Assembly: GCA_964461635.1 (NCBI GenBank)
Contig: CAYWVC010000021.1
Span: 1-22,925, forward strand
From: RGIG3994 sp964461635
Lineage (GTDB): Bacteria > Bacillota > Clostridia > Oscillospirales > CAG-272
Direction of reading: 5' to 3'
DNA: 22,925 bases
This document shows, in pieces, positions 1 to 7,200 of this stretch. Every line of letters starts with the position of its first letter. The stretch's first letter is position 1. A program made the position numbers and the translations under genes. The notes under the pieces were generated by a model that searched no databases, was not told the origin of the DNA, and was given only the letters and a program-made list of their open reading frames with translations.

Positions 1-2
1 GG

Positions 3-440
3 AAAAGAATACTCTCGGATATCGTCAATCCGGTAGGGGTCGGCGCCCTCGACGAACCGTCAATCCCCCAAACGCAATTAACGGCATTGGGCAAAATCGT
101 CGAAAAATATTTGTTATCAAGCGAAAATATACCCGGTGTTAAAATTGACCGATACGTCATTATGCCGAATCATATACACGCGATTATTGTTCTTCATCCG
201 GATCAATATGTAACACGTAGAGGGCGGGTCGTCGAGGCGCCGACCCCTACCAATGAAATGTTGCCGCACGTTATTTCTGCGTTCAAACGGTTTTGCAACA
301 AAGAAATCGGACATAACATTTTTCAACGAGGATATATAGAGCACATCATCCGCGGTCGAGAGGATTACGAAATAAGAAGTAAATACATTTACGAAAACCC
401 TATACGTCGGTATTATAAAGACTTGTACGCAGAAGAATAG
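3..440 (+). CDS. REP-associated tyrosine transposase (RAYT, IS200-like Y1 family), 5'-truncated by window edge
   Basis: The frame is open from the first bases of the window, so the gene starts to the left of it; the TTG at 87 is not a convincing start. The visible part carries the HUH motif MPNHIHAIIV, whose two His bind metal. Near the C-terminus is a helix with YEIRSKYIYENP, which has the shape of the Y1 catalytic-tyrosine region; the Tyr before IYENP is my candidate nucleophile. RAYTs are single-copy, domesticated relatives of IS200/IS605 transposases that cut and join single-stranded REP palindromes. Two stretches of the protein (about NPVGVGALDEP and GRVVEAPTPT) are encoded by REP-like repeats lying in frame, which lengthens two loops. 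The HUH and Tyr regions are intact, so the protein could be active, but the N-terminal portion cannot be judged. The family is certain; activity is not. Confidence 0.85.
   Translation, partial: KRILSDIVNPVGVGALDEPSIPQTQLTALGKIVEKYLLSSENIPGVKIDRYVIMPNHIHAIIVLHPDQYVTRRGRVVEAPTPTNEMLPHVISAFKRFCNKEIGHNIFQRGYIEHIIRGREDYEIRSKYIYENPIRRYYKDLYAEE
27..59 (+). repeat. REP-like palindromic repeat, copy 1 (inside transposase frame)
   Basis: 33-bp unit beginning AATCCGGTAGGGGTCGG. It matches the copy at 469-501 in 32 of 33 positions. A GTAG tetranucleotide at 33-36 lies immediately before a GGGTCG half-stem. The other half-stem reads CGAACC here, so one pair is lost compared with copy 3. A GTAG foot before a small palindrome is the established signature of REPs used by RAYT transposases. 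This copy is translated within the transposase. Confidence 0.8.
225..251 (-). repeat. REP-like palindromic repeat, copy 2 (inverted, inside transposase frame)
   Basis: This is the reverse complement of the core of copies 1 and 3, with one G missing from a GGG run. On the minus strand it reads GGTAGGGGTCGG and ends CGACGACCCG. The GTAG foot and the GGGTCG/CGACCC hairpin are kept, with a 9-nt loop. It lies in the coding sequence of the transposase just after the HUH motif and encodes roughly GRVVEAPTPT. Confidence 0.8.
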
Positions 441-468
441 GGCTATAAACTTTGCCTCGAATTCCGCC

Positions 469-501
469 AATCCGGTAGGGGTCGGCGCCCTCGACGACCC
501 G
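469..501 (+). repeat. REP-like palindromic repeat, copy 3 (downstream of transposase)
   Basis: Starts 29 nt after the transposase stop codon. GTAG at 475-478 is followed by a perfect GGGTCG (479-484) / CGACCC (495-500) hairpin with a 10-nt loop. Together with copy 1 in the same orientation and copy 2 inverted, it gives the clustered REP arrangement typical around RAYT genes. Confidence 0.8.
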
Positions 502-535
502 CACCAATGAAATATTGTTCCCGCCGCATAAAATG

Positions 536-563
536 CCCCGACGGATTTTTCAATCCGTCGGGG
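536..563 (-). terminator. Hairpin terminator, probably serving pepD and possibly bidirectional
   Basis: A perfect 12-bp stem, CCCCGACGGATT (536-547) with AATCCGTCGGGG (552-563), closes a 4-nt loop. On the minus strand it is followed by CATTTTATG, a moderate U-rich tail. On the plus strand ATATATTATTTG follows. It lies about 90 nt past the pepD stop and after the transposase and REP copy 3, so it separates two converging transcripts. I see no gene between 441 and 652. Confidence 0.7.
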
Positions 564-652
564 ATATATTATTTGTTTACAACGCAACAATTTTATGCCT
601 TGCAAGTCAACTTTCCTATAAGAGCCGCTGCTGCCCCTCCGCTTTCATTCGA

Positions 653-2083
653 TTATCCGAGCATTTTGGCTATCGCGGCGAAGAAGATCTCCGCGCTGTC
701 AAGGTCAAGCTTCTCGTCGGGCGAATGGATATCTATCGCATCCGGACCGATCGAGATCATATCCATATCGGGTATCGCGCCCTTTATTATCCCGCATTCA
801 AGCCCCGCGTGGATGGAGGCAACGGCAATATCCTTTCCCGTGACCGCGCGGTATGCCATCGCATACTCCTCGCGCACCGCCGACGCGGGCTCGTAATCCC
901 AGCCGCGGTAGCGCTCGGCGCACTCTATCTTCGCACCGCAAAGGGCGGCAAGCGCGGACAGACTCTCGTACGCCGCATCAAGCTGACCCTCTATCGCCGA
1001 GCGCGCGAAGAAGGTGAAGGCTATCTCGCCGTTCTCGGTACGGATCACGCCGAGGTTGCTTGAATACTCAACGAAGCCCCCGATGCGCTTGCTCATCTCA
1101 AGCACCCCGTTCGGTGCCACACCGAGCAGGCTGACCGCCGCACGGGTCGCAGCCGCATCGAAAGCCACCGCCGATCCGCCGACCTCCGAGCAGGTAAAGC
1201 GGAACCCGCCGTCCCATTCGCCAAGCTCACCCGCGATCCCCGCGGCAAGCGCGTTTGCACGTTCCGTCAGCCCCGCGGGATCGGAGGTCACGATAAGTGC
1301 CTCGCATTCGCGCGGAATGGCGTTTGACTTCCCGCCCCCGTTGATCAGCGCAAGGCGGTAATTATCGGTTCCGAGAGCCAGAAGGATACGTCCCATCAGC
1401 TTGTTGGCGTTCGCTCTGCCGTCGGCTATATTGCTGCCCGAGTGTCCGCCCGCAAGCCCCCGTACCGAGAGCTTGAGCATCGTGCCCTCACACGCCTCGG
1501 GCTCACCCGAGACCGTGAGCTTGCACCTGATCCCTCCGGCACATCCGACGATGGCGGTTCCGACGTCCTCCGAATCAAGATTAAGCATACGCCGCGCCCC
1601 GACCTGCGAAAAATCGAAGCCGTGCACACCGTCCATTCCCGTCTCCTCGGATACGGTAAAGAGGCACTCAAGCGGCGGGTGCGACTCAAGCGCACCGTCA
1701 AGCAGGGCAAGCATAGTCACGACGCCGATGCCGTCATCCGCGCCGAGCGTCGTGCCGCGCGCGCGCAGATATTTTCCGTCAAGGTAAAGCTCAAGACCGT
1801 CGCGCTCAAAGTCGTGCACGACACCCTCGTTCTTCTCGCACACCATATCGGTATGCGCCTGAAGCAGGACGGCGGGCTCGGCTTCGCGCCCCGCACTGCC
1901 CTTCATCTTTATGAAGACGTTATTTATGGCATCGCGTGAGCACTCAAGACCGCGCGTGGCGGCAAATTTCTCCAGATAGTCGGCGATGCCCGATTCATTT
2001 CCCGATCCGCGCGGAATCGCCGAGATCTCCTCAAAAAAGCGGAAGAGCGATTCGGGCTTTCTGCCGTGTATTATATATTCCAT
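653..2083 (-). CDS. pepD: Aminoacyl-histidine dipeptidase (M20 family, PepD)
   Basis: Zinc dipeptidase of 476 residues, the usual size for PepD, which hydrolyses Xaa-His dipeptides such as carnosine and other short peptides in the cytoplasm. M20 metal ligands are recognisable: His77 and Asp79 in QAHTDMV, Asp116/117 in LGADDGIG, the catalytic Glu pair in SEETGMDG (146-147), Asp170 in LNLDSED, and the C-terminal HAGLECG. The inserted dimerisation domain shows GLAGGHSGSNI. I chose the ATG at 2081-2083 because a GGGGGA ribosome site precedes it and the protein then begins at the conserved MEYIIHGRKPESLF. A longer frame to 2161 would overlap mreB. It lies 19 nt after the mreB stop, so it is probably cotranscribed with mreB although the functions are unrelated. 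Identification is secure. Confidence 0.95.
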   Translation of the reverse strand: MEYIIHGRKPESLFRFFEEISAIPRGSGNESGIADYLEKFAATRGLECSRDAINNVFIKMKGSAGREAEPAVLLQAHTDMVCEKNEGVVHDFERDGLELYLDGKYLRARGTTLGADDGIGVVTMLALLDGALESHPPLECLFTVSEETGMDGVHGFDFSQVGARRMLNLDSEDVGTAIVGCAGGIRCKLTVSGEPEACEGTMLKLSVRGLAGGHSGSNIADGRANANKLMGRILLALGTDNYRLALINGGGKSNAIPRECEALIVTSDPAGLTERANALAAGIAGELGEWDGGFRFTCSEVGGSAVAFDAAATRAAVSLLGVAPNGVLEMSKRIGGFVEYSSNLGVIRTENGEIAFTFFARSAIEGQLDAAYESLSALAALCGAKIECAERYRGWDYEPASAVREEYAMAYRAVTGKDIAVASIHAGLECGIIKGAIPDMDMISIGPDAIDIHSPDEKLDLDSAEIFFAAIAKMLG

Positions 2084-2102
2084 ATGAGATTCCCCCGTAA
2101 AC

Positions 2103-3140
2103 TTAATTTCTGTACTTTGAGAAGTGCGATCCGTCGTCGGAGACCTCTCCAAGGCTCTCAAGCGATTCCCCAGTGCCGATAGCGACGCAGGATATCGGGT
2201 CGTCGGCTACCTTGGCGTAGATCCCGGTCACCTCGGTGATCAGCTTGTCAAAGCCGTAGATCATACTGCCTCCCCCGGTCAGCGTGATACCGTGCTGAAG
2301 GATGTCGCCGACCAGCTCGGGCGGGGTACGCTCGATAACCGAGCAGACCGAGTCAAGGATGCTCTCGATCGGCTCGTAGAGGGCCTCAAGCATCTCGGTG
2401 GAGCTGATGAGCGCTTCCTTCGGCAAGCCGCTGTTAAGGTCCCTGCCCTTCACCTTTATCGTCTTCGGGTGCCGATGCTCGTAGACCGCACCGATGGAGA
2501 TCTTTATGCGTTCGGCGGTGCGCTCGCCGATAAGCATATTATACGTACGTCGCACGTAGCGCATAATCGCCTCGTCCATCTTATCGCCCGCGACCTTTAT
2601 GGAATCCGACACGACGATGCCGCCGAGCGATATAACCGCGATATCGGTCGTACCGCCGCCGATATCGACCACCATTCGACCCGTCGCGCCCGAGATATCA
2701 AGCCCCGCGCCTATCGCCGCCGCCACGGGCTCCTCGATAAGGTAGGTCTGCCGCGCGCCCGCCTGATTGGATGCGGCGATGACCGCGCGCTCCTCGACCT
2801 CCGTTATCCCCGTGGGGACGCAGATCATCACCCGCGGCTTAAAGAACATATTGCCGCAGGCACGGCGGATAAAGTACTGAAGCATCTTGAGCGTGACGTT
2901 ATATTGGCTTATCACTCCCTCACGCAACGGTCTGATCGCAACGATATTGCCGGGCGTACATCCGAGCATTTGCTTGGCCTCGTGCCCGACCTTGAATATC
3001 TTGTCGGTGGACGTATCAATGGCAACGACAGAGGGCTCCCTGAGCACTATCCCCTTGCCCTTCACGTATACGAGCACGGTCGCGGTGCCAAGGTCTATTC
3101 CTATATCGTTGCTGAAAAGATTCTTAAATCTTCCTGCCAT
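2103..3140 (-). CDS. mreB: Rod shape-determining protein MreB (MreB/Mbl actin)
   Basis: Bacterial actin homologue of 345 residues that polymerises under the membrane and directs the lateral wall-synthesis (elongasome) machinery. The actin-fold nucleotide motifs are clear: phosphate-1 IGIDLGTATVLVY near the N-terminus, CVPTGITEVEERAV and LIEEPVAAAIGAG in the middle, phosphate-2 VVDIGGGTTDIAVI, and the adenosine motif LTGGGSMIYG near the C-terminus. The N-terminal MAGRFKNLF may act as a short amphipathic membrane anchor. The ATG is preceded by GGAGG with 5-nt spacing. A good promoter lies 39-67 bases upstream. It follows radC, as in many Firmicutes, but no mreC or mreD comes after it; pepD does instead. 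Mbl or another MreB paralogue is possible, since sequence alone does not separate them. Confidence 0.95.
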   Translation of the reverse strand: MAGRFKNLFSNDIGIDLGTATVLVYVKGKGIVLREPSVVAIDTSTDKIFKVGHEAKQMLGCTPGNIVAIRPLREGVISQYNVTLKMLQYFIRRACGNMFFKPRVMICVPTGITEVEERAVIAASNQAGARQTYLIEEPVAAAIGAGLDISGATGRMVVDIGGGTTDIAVISLGGIVVSDSIKVAGDKMDEAIMRYVRRTYNMLIGERTAERIKISIGAVYEHRHPKTIKVKGRDLNSGLPKEALISSTEMLEALYEPIESILDSVCSVIERTPPELVGDILQHGITLTGGGSMIYGFDKLITEVTGIYAKVADDPISCVAIGTGESLESLGEVSDDGSHFSKYRN

Positions 3141-3178
3141 CTCTGCCTCCGGAACGTACGGTTCTTACTTTATATTTC

Positions 3179-3207
3179 ATTATACATTATTTTCGTGCAA
3201 AATGCAA
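3179..3207 (-). promoter_or_regulatory. Sigma-A promoter for mreB-pepD
   Basis: Read on the minus strand: -35 TTGCAT (3202-3207), a 17-bp spacer, and -10 TATAAT (3179-3184). It lies between the radC terminator and the mreB ribosome site, giving a leader of roughly 30 nt. Confidence 0.75.
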
Positions 3208-3236
3208 CAAGCCGCAAACAATTTGCGGACATATTT

Positions 3237-3274
3237 CAAAAAAAGAAGGCTCGCCGTCGTCTTACGGCAGAGCC
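3237..3274 (-). terminator. Rho-independent terminator after radC
   Basis: On the minus strand the stem GGCTC-GCCGT/ACGGC-GAGCC, with one bulged base and a 6-nt loop (3248-3274), is followed by TTCTTTTTTTG. It begins about 20 nt after the radC stop and separates DUF1846-radC from the mreB promoter. Confidence 0.85.
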
Positions 3275-3292
3275 AATCATAATTATCAGCCG

Positions 3293-4000
3293 TCAATAGG
3301 CGCGGAGCTCGGAACTCCCCCGCGGTGAACGGGATCTGCTGCCGCGGATCACGGTACAGTAGCGGTTCTCCGCCACGATAAAATGCTCAAGCAAGGGCAC
3401 GCCTATCTGCTCGCAATAGCTCTCAAGCTGAACCGTAAAATTTATATCCTCCTCCGAAGGTCTTGCGACGCCCGACGGGTGGTTGTGTGCGACGACTACG
3501 TTTGAGGCTTTAGCCCTCATAGCGCTTTCAATAAAGGGACGCATCGAAAAGCCCACGGCGTTCACTTCACCCTCGGCGAGCTTATCGCACGAAAGCAGCT
3601 CCATTTTTCCGTTGAAGCTCAGAAGGTAAGTCTCCTCCTTCGTTTTACCGAGAAAGAGGCGCACGAGATATTTTCCTATCTTGTCAACCGTATCGAAGGA
3701 GGCGGCTTCGGCTGCCTCCGAAACGAGATAGCGCCTTGCAAGAGACGAGGAAAGCTTTATAAGAGAAGCGGCGTTGGGACCGATGCCTTCAACCTCAAGA
3801 AGAGCCTCGTACGGAGCGTCCATCACCTGACGCAGAGAGCCGAAACGGTCTATGAGCCGATGAGCGATAACATTCGTATCTTGCCTCGGAATACCGTAAA
3901 AGAGCAGCAGCTCGACGATCTGATGTTCGTCAAAAATATCAATACCGTGCTCTAAAAAACGTTTTTTCACTCTTTGGCGGTGTTCCGAATGTTCGTTCAT
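3293..4000 (-). CDS. radC: RadC family JAMM-domain protein
   Basis: Protein of 235 residues, normal for RadC. An N-terminal helix-hairpin-helix region (LLEVEGIGPNAAS, about 68-79) is followed by an MPN/JAB-like domain with the JAMM metal motif HNHPSG at 172-177 and an Asp at 185. RadC was once linked to DNA repair, but its biochemical role is unproven; the JAMM fold suggests a metalloprotease or a DNA-related activity. The ATG at 3998-4000 is preceded by GGAGG at the usual distance. It starts 18 nt downstream of the DUF1846 gene and is probably cotranscribed with it; a strong terminator follows. Keeping radC next to mreB matches the Firmicute radC-mreB arrangement, although here each has its own transcription signals. 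Confidence 0.95.
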   Translation of the reverse strand: MNEHSEHRQRVKKRFLEHGIDIFDEHQIVELLLFYGIPRQDTNVIAHRLIDRFGSLRQVMDAPYEALLEVEGIGPNAASLIKLSSSLARRYLVSEAAEAASFDTVDKIGKYLVRLFLGKTKEETYLLSFNGKMELLSCDKLAEGEVNAVGFSMRPFIESAMRAKASNVVVAHNHPSGVARPSEEDINFTVQLESYCEQIGVPLLEHFIVAENRYCTVIRGSRSRSPRGSSELRAY

Positions 4001-4018
4001 AAGGGTCCTCCGATAAAG

Positions 4019-5503
4019 TTATCCGTGATATAGCTTTTTCGTTTGATACATAGGCTCGCAGGTGAGGTTGATCCCCAGCTTACCGAGGACGTTTGTATCA
4101 GTCGACGACAGAATTACGGTCGAATGAGCCTCACATCCCGACAGCAGGTCAAGACAGTCAAGAGCACGCTTGGCGTATTCGTCGGTAAGAGCGCAGATCG
4201 ACAGGGCGATCAGCACCTCGTCGGTATGCAGTCTCGGATTATGGTTCCCCATATTGTTGACCTTGAGCCGCTGGATAGGCTCTATAACGGTCGGAGATAT
4301 GAGGTTGTTTGAATCGTCTATGTCCGCAAGGGTCTTCAGCGCATTGAGCAGAGCCGCCGACGACGCGCCGAGAAGGGGCGAGGTCTTGCCGGTGACTATC
4401 TTCCCGTCGGGGAGCTCGATGGCAACGGCGGGTGCTCCGGTTGCCTCTGCCTTTCCGAGAGACGCCGCCACGGTCGGACGCATAGAAATATCTATTCCGG
4501 CGGTGTTCATAAGGAGCTCCTGCTTCCCCACCTCGGTCTGATCGGAGTCACCCTTTCTGACCGCGCAAAGGGTCGAATAATATCTGCGTATGATCTCCTG
4601 CTTGGAGGCATCGCACACCGCACCGTCGTCGGTGATGCAGAAACCCGCCATATTAACGCCCATATCGGTGGGGCTCTTGTAGGGGCTCTCGCCGAAGATG
4701 CCCGTGAACATCGCCTTGAGCACCGGGAATATCTCGATATCGCGGTTATAGTTCACAGCAGTCTCACCGTATTCGGCAAGGTGGTAAGGATCGATCATAT
4801 TAACGTCACGCAGATCGGCGGTGGCTGCCTCGTAAGCCAGATTTACGGGGTGCTTGAGCGGCAGGTTCCAGACCGGGAAAGTCTCAAACTTCGCATACCC
4901 CGCCTTTACGCCGCGAAGGTGCTCGTGATATATCTGGGACAGGCAGGTCTCCATCTTACCGCTGCCGGGTCCGGGGGCGGTAACGACGACGAGCGAGCGG
5001 CTCGTCTCGATATAATCGTTCTTACCGAAGCCCGCCTCGCTTATGATGCCGGGAATGTTGGAGGGGTAATTCTGTATCGGGAAGTGACGGTAGACCGGTA
5101 CGCCGAGAGCCCTGAGCTTCTTCTCGAAATTCTCAGCCGCAGGCTGACCCGAGCACATCGTAACGACAACGCTCCCGACGTAGAGACCGATCCCGCGGAA
5201 GGCGTCGATAAGGCGCATAACCTCCTGATCGTAGGTAATGCCCGAATCCCCGCGACGCTTGTTCTGCTCTATCGCGCTGGCGGATATTGCGATTATGATC
5301 TCCGCCTCGTCCTTCATCTCAAGCAGCATCTTGATCTTGCTGTCGGGCTGAAAGCCGGGGAGCACGCGCGACGCGTGATAATCGTCAAAGAGCTTACCGC
5401 CGAATTCAAGATAGAGCTTCCCGCCGATGCTTGAGATCCGGTCGCGGATATTCTGCGTCTGAAGTCTTATATACTTGTCGTTATCGAATCCTATCCTTTG
5501 CAT
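4019..5503 (-). CDS. DUF1846 family protein (UPF0371)
   Basis: 494 residues, the full length of the DUF1846/UPF0371 family, found in Firmicutes and solved structurally but without a settled function. Visible features are the conserved N-terminus RIGFDNDKYI, and a phosphate-binding-like loop in the first half, TAPGPGSGKM (about 175-184), followed by CLSQIYHEH. Conserved stretches also occur in the second half (DMGVNMAGFCI, NNMGNHNPRLHTDE). No signal peptide or membrane segment is seen, so it should be cytoplasmic. The family loop suggests nucleotide or phosphorylated-ligand binding, but that is inference. It has its own near-consensus promoter and leads a two-gene unit with radC. The ribosome site (GGGTGGGGTAACAGGT before ATG) is weaker than that of its neighbours. 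Confidence 0.93.
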   Translation of the reverse strand: MQRIGFDNDKYIRLQTQNIRDRISSIGGKLYLEFGGKLFDDYHASRVLPGFQPDSKIKMLLEMKDEAEIIIAISASAIEQNKRRGDSGITYDQEVMRLIDAFRGIGLYVGSVVVTMCSGQPAAENFEKKLRALGVPVYRHFPIQNYPSNIPGIISEAGFGKNDYIETSRSLVVVTAPGPGSGKMETCLSQIYHEHLRGVKAGYAKFETFPVWNLPLKHPVNLAYEAATADLRDVNMIDPYHLAEYGETAVNYNRDIEIFPVLKAMFTGIFGESPYKSPTDMGVNMAGFCITDDGAVCDASKQEIIRRYYSTLCAVRKGDSDQTEVGKQELLMNTAGIDISMRPTVAASLGKAEATGAPAVAIELPDGKIVTGKTSPLLGASSAALLNALKTLADIDDSNNLISPTVIEPIQRLKVNNMGNHNPRLHTDEVLIALSICALTDEYAKRALDCLDLLSGCEAHSTVILSSTDTNVLGKLGINLTCEPMYQTKKLYHG

Positions 5504-5541
5504 ACCTGTTACCCCACCCGTAATTAAAAAATAATAGAGAT

Positions 5542-5570
5542 ATTATAAATCCAAAGCAGACGATAGTCAA
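5542..5570 (-). promoter_or_regulatory. Sigma-A promoter for DUF1846-radC
   Basis: On the minus strand -35 TTGACT (5565-5570), a 17-bp spacer, and -10 TATAAT (5542-5547). It lies in the guaB-DUF1846 gap. Just upstream, an imperfect GACGTTT/AAACGTC pairing (about 5571-5603) could help end the guaB transcript, but it is weak. Confidence 0.85.
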
Positions 5571-5616
5571 GACGTTTCCCGACATTTTTTATCAAAAAAC
5601 GTCAGCATCACGGGCT

Positions 5617-7122
5617 TCATTTTATCGTTCCGTTTTTGTCCTTCTGTATAACGTCGTGCGCGCCGCCCTCCACGATACTCGTCGCGGACACGAGGGTCAG
5701 CACCGCCTTCTTTTGCAGCTCGGGAATGGTCAGTGCCCCGCAGTTGCACATAGTGGATCTCACCTTTGCCAAGGACATAGCAACGTTGTCCTTCAGCGAA
5801 CCGGCATAGGGAACGTAGGAGTCCACGCCCTCCTCGAACGAGAGCTTTTTGTCCCCGCCGAGGTCGTAGCGCTGCCAATTGCGGGCACGGGCCGAGCCCT
5901 CGCCCCAATATTCCTTGTAATAGGTCCCGCCTATGCTGACCTTATTCGACGGGCTCTCGTCAAATCTTGCAAAGTAACGTCCGAGCATCACGAAATCGGC
6001 TCCCATCGCGAGTGCGAGGGTAATGTGATGATCGTAGACTATTCCGCCGTCCGAGCAAACGGGAACGTAGATCCCCGTCTCCTCAAAGTAGCGGTCGCGC
6101 TCGGCGCAAACGTCGATCAGCGCGCTTGCCTGACCGCGCCCGATGCCCTTCGTCTCACGGGTGATACAGATCGAACCGCCGCCGATACCGACCTTCACGA
6201 AATCGGCACCGCATTCGGCAAGGAAGCGGAAGCCCTTACCGTCCACGACGTTTCCGGCACCCACCTTTACCGTGTCGCCGTACCTTTCGCGGATCCACGC
6301 GATAGTGCGCTTCTGCCACTCCGAGAAGCCCTCGGAGGAATCTATGCACAGCACGTCGGCGCCCGCGTCGATCAGTGCGGGCACGCGCTCGGCATAATCG
6401 CGGGTGTTTATTCCGGCTCCGACCACGTATCGCTTGGATGCGTCAAGGAGCTCGTTCGGATTGCTCTTATGCGTCTCATAGTCCTTGCGGAAAACCATAT
6501 AGCAGAGCTGACCGTTCGCGCTCACGATCGGCAAGGAATTCAGCTTGTTGTCCCAGATAATATCGTTGGCTTCCTTGAGCGTCGTGCCCTCGGGTGCCGT
6601 GATCAGCTTTTCAAGCGGAGTCATAAAATCCGCAACGCGGGTCGAAGGATCCATACGGCTGACGCGATAATCGCGGCTCGTAACTATTCCGAGAAGCTTG
6701 CCGGAGCTCGTCCCGTCCTCGGTCACGGCAACGGTGGAGTGCCCGGTGCGCTCCTTCAGAGCTATGATATCGGCAAGCGTCGCATCGGGCTTTATATTCG
6801 AATCGCTTACGACGAAGCCCGCCTTGTGATTTTTCGCGCGCTTGACCATAGCCGCCTCGTTTTCTATTGATTGGGCACCGTATATGAAGGACACGCCGCC
6901 CTCCTTAGCCAACGCCACGGCAAGAGCATCGCCCGAGACCGATTGCATTATAGCCGAAACCATAGGTATATTCATAACGATCGCGGGGGTCTCGCCGCGT
7001 CTGTACTTGACGAGGGGGGTGCGAAGGCTGACGTTCTCCGGTATACACTCGCTTGAGGAATAGCCGGGAATCAGCAGATATTCGCTGAAGGTATGTGACG
7101 GTTCGTTCATAAAGGTAGCCAT
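5617..7122 (-). CDS. guaB: Inosine-5'-monophosphate dehydrogenase
   Basis: Oxidises IMP to XMP with NAD+, the committed step of guanine nucleotide synthesis. The protein is a TIM barrel with an inserted pair of CBS domains (roughly residues 95-220), which usually sense adenine/guanine nucleotides. The catalytic loop is GIGGGSICITRETKGIGRGQ, with the active Cys near residue 319. The mobile flap Arg-Tyr is in ARNWQRYD, and the IMP phosphate site is in CSDGGI. This GGGSICITRE version of the loop differs from the commoner GPGSICTTR and marks a distinct IMPDH subgroup that keeps the catalytic residues. I chose the ATG at 7120-7122 because GGAG lies 6 nt before it; the ATG at 7132-7134 would add four residues but has a poor ribosome site. 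It has its own promoter, and no purine riboswitch fits in the roughly 40-nt leader. Confidence 0.95.
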   Translation of the reverse strand: MATFMNEPSHTFSEYLLIPGYSSSECIPENVSLRTPLVKYRRGETPAIVMNIPMVSAIMQSVSGDALAVALAKEGGVSFIYGAQSIENEAAMVKRAKNHKAGFVVSDSNIKPDATLADIIALKERTGHSTVAVTEDGTSSGKLLGIVTSRDYRVSRMDPSTRVADFMTPLEKLITAPEGTTLKEANDIIWDNKLNSLPIVSANGQLCYMVFRKDYETHKSNPNELLDASKRYVVGAGINTRDYAERVPALIDAGADVLCIDSSEGFSEWQKRTIAWIRERYGDTVKVGAGNVVDGKGFRFLAECGADFVKVGIGGGSICITRETKGIGRGQASALIDVCAERDRYFEETGIYVPVCSDGGIVYDHHITLALAMGADFVMLGRYFARFDESPSNKVSIGGTYYKEYWGEGSARARNWQRYDLGGDKKLSFEEGVDSYVPYAGSLKDNVAMSLAKVRSTMCNCGALTIPELQKKAVLTLVSATSIVEGGAHDVIQKDKNGTIK

Positions 7123-7170
7123 TCTGATCTCCATTCTGCCGCCCTAAGCGGCGTAACTTTTATAGGGTTT

Positions 7171-7200
7171 ATTATATCACGGAACTTTAAGCCTTGTCAA
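7171..7200 (-). promoter_or_regulatory. Sigma-A promoter for guaB, -35 inside the end of udk
   Basis: On the minus strand a consensus -35 TTGACA (7195-7200), an 18-bp spacer, and a consensus -10 TATAAT (7171-7176). The -35 is formed by the udk codons for Val-Asp-Lys just before its stop. A small GCCGC/GCGGC hairpin (7138-7152) sits in the leader shortly before the guaB ribosome site and may affect its translation. Confidence 0.85.

Noticed and set aside
2124..3299. 391-codon plus-strand frame opposite mreB
   Set aside because: Antisense to a well-conserved actin gene and without any domain of its own.
5656..6870. 404-codon plus-strand frame opposite guaB
   Set aside because: Mirror frame of IMP dehydrogenase caused by GC bias.
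7123..7186. Purine riboswitch before guaB
   Set aside because: The promoter leaves only about 40 nt of leader, too short for an aptamer plus expression platform.
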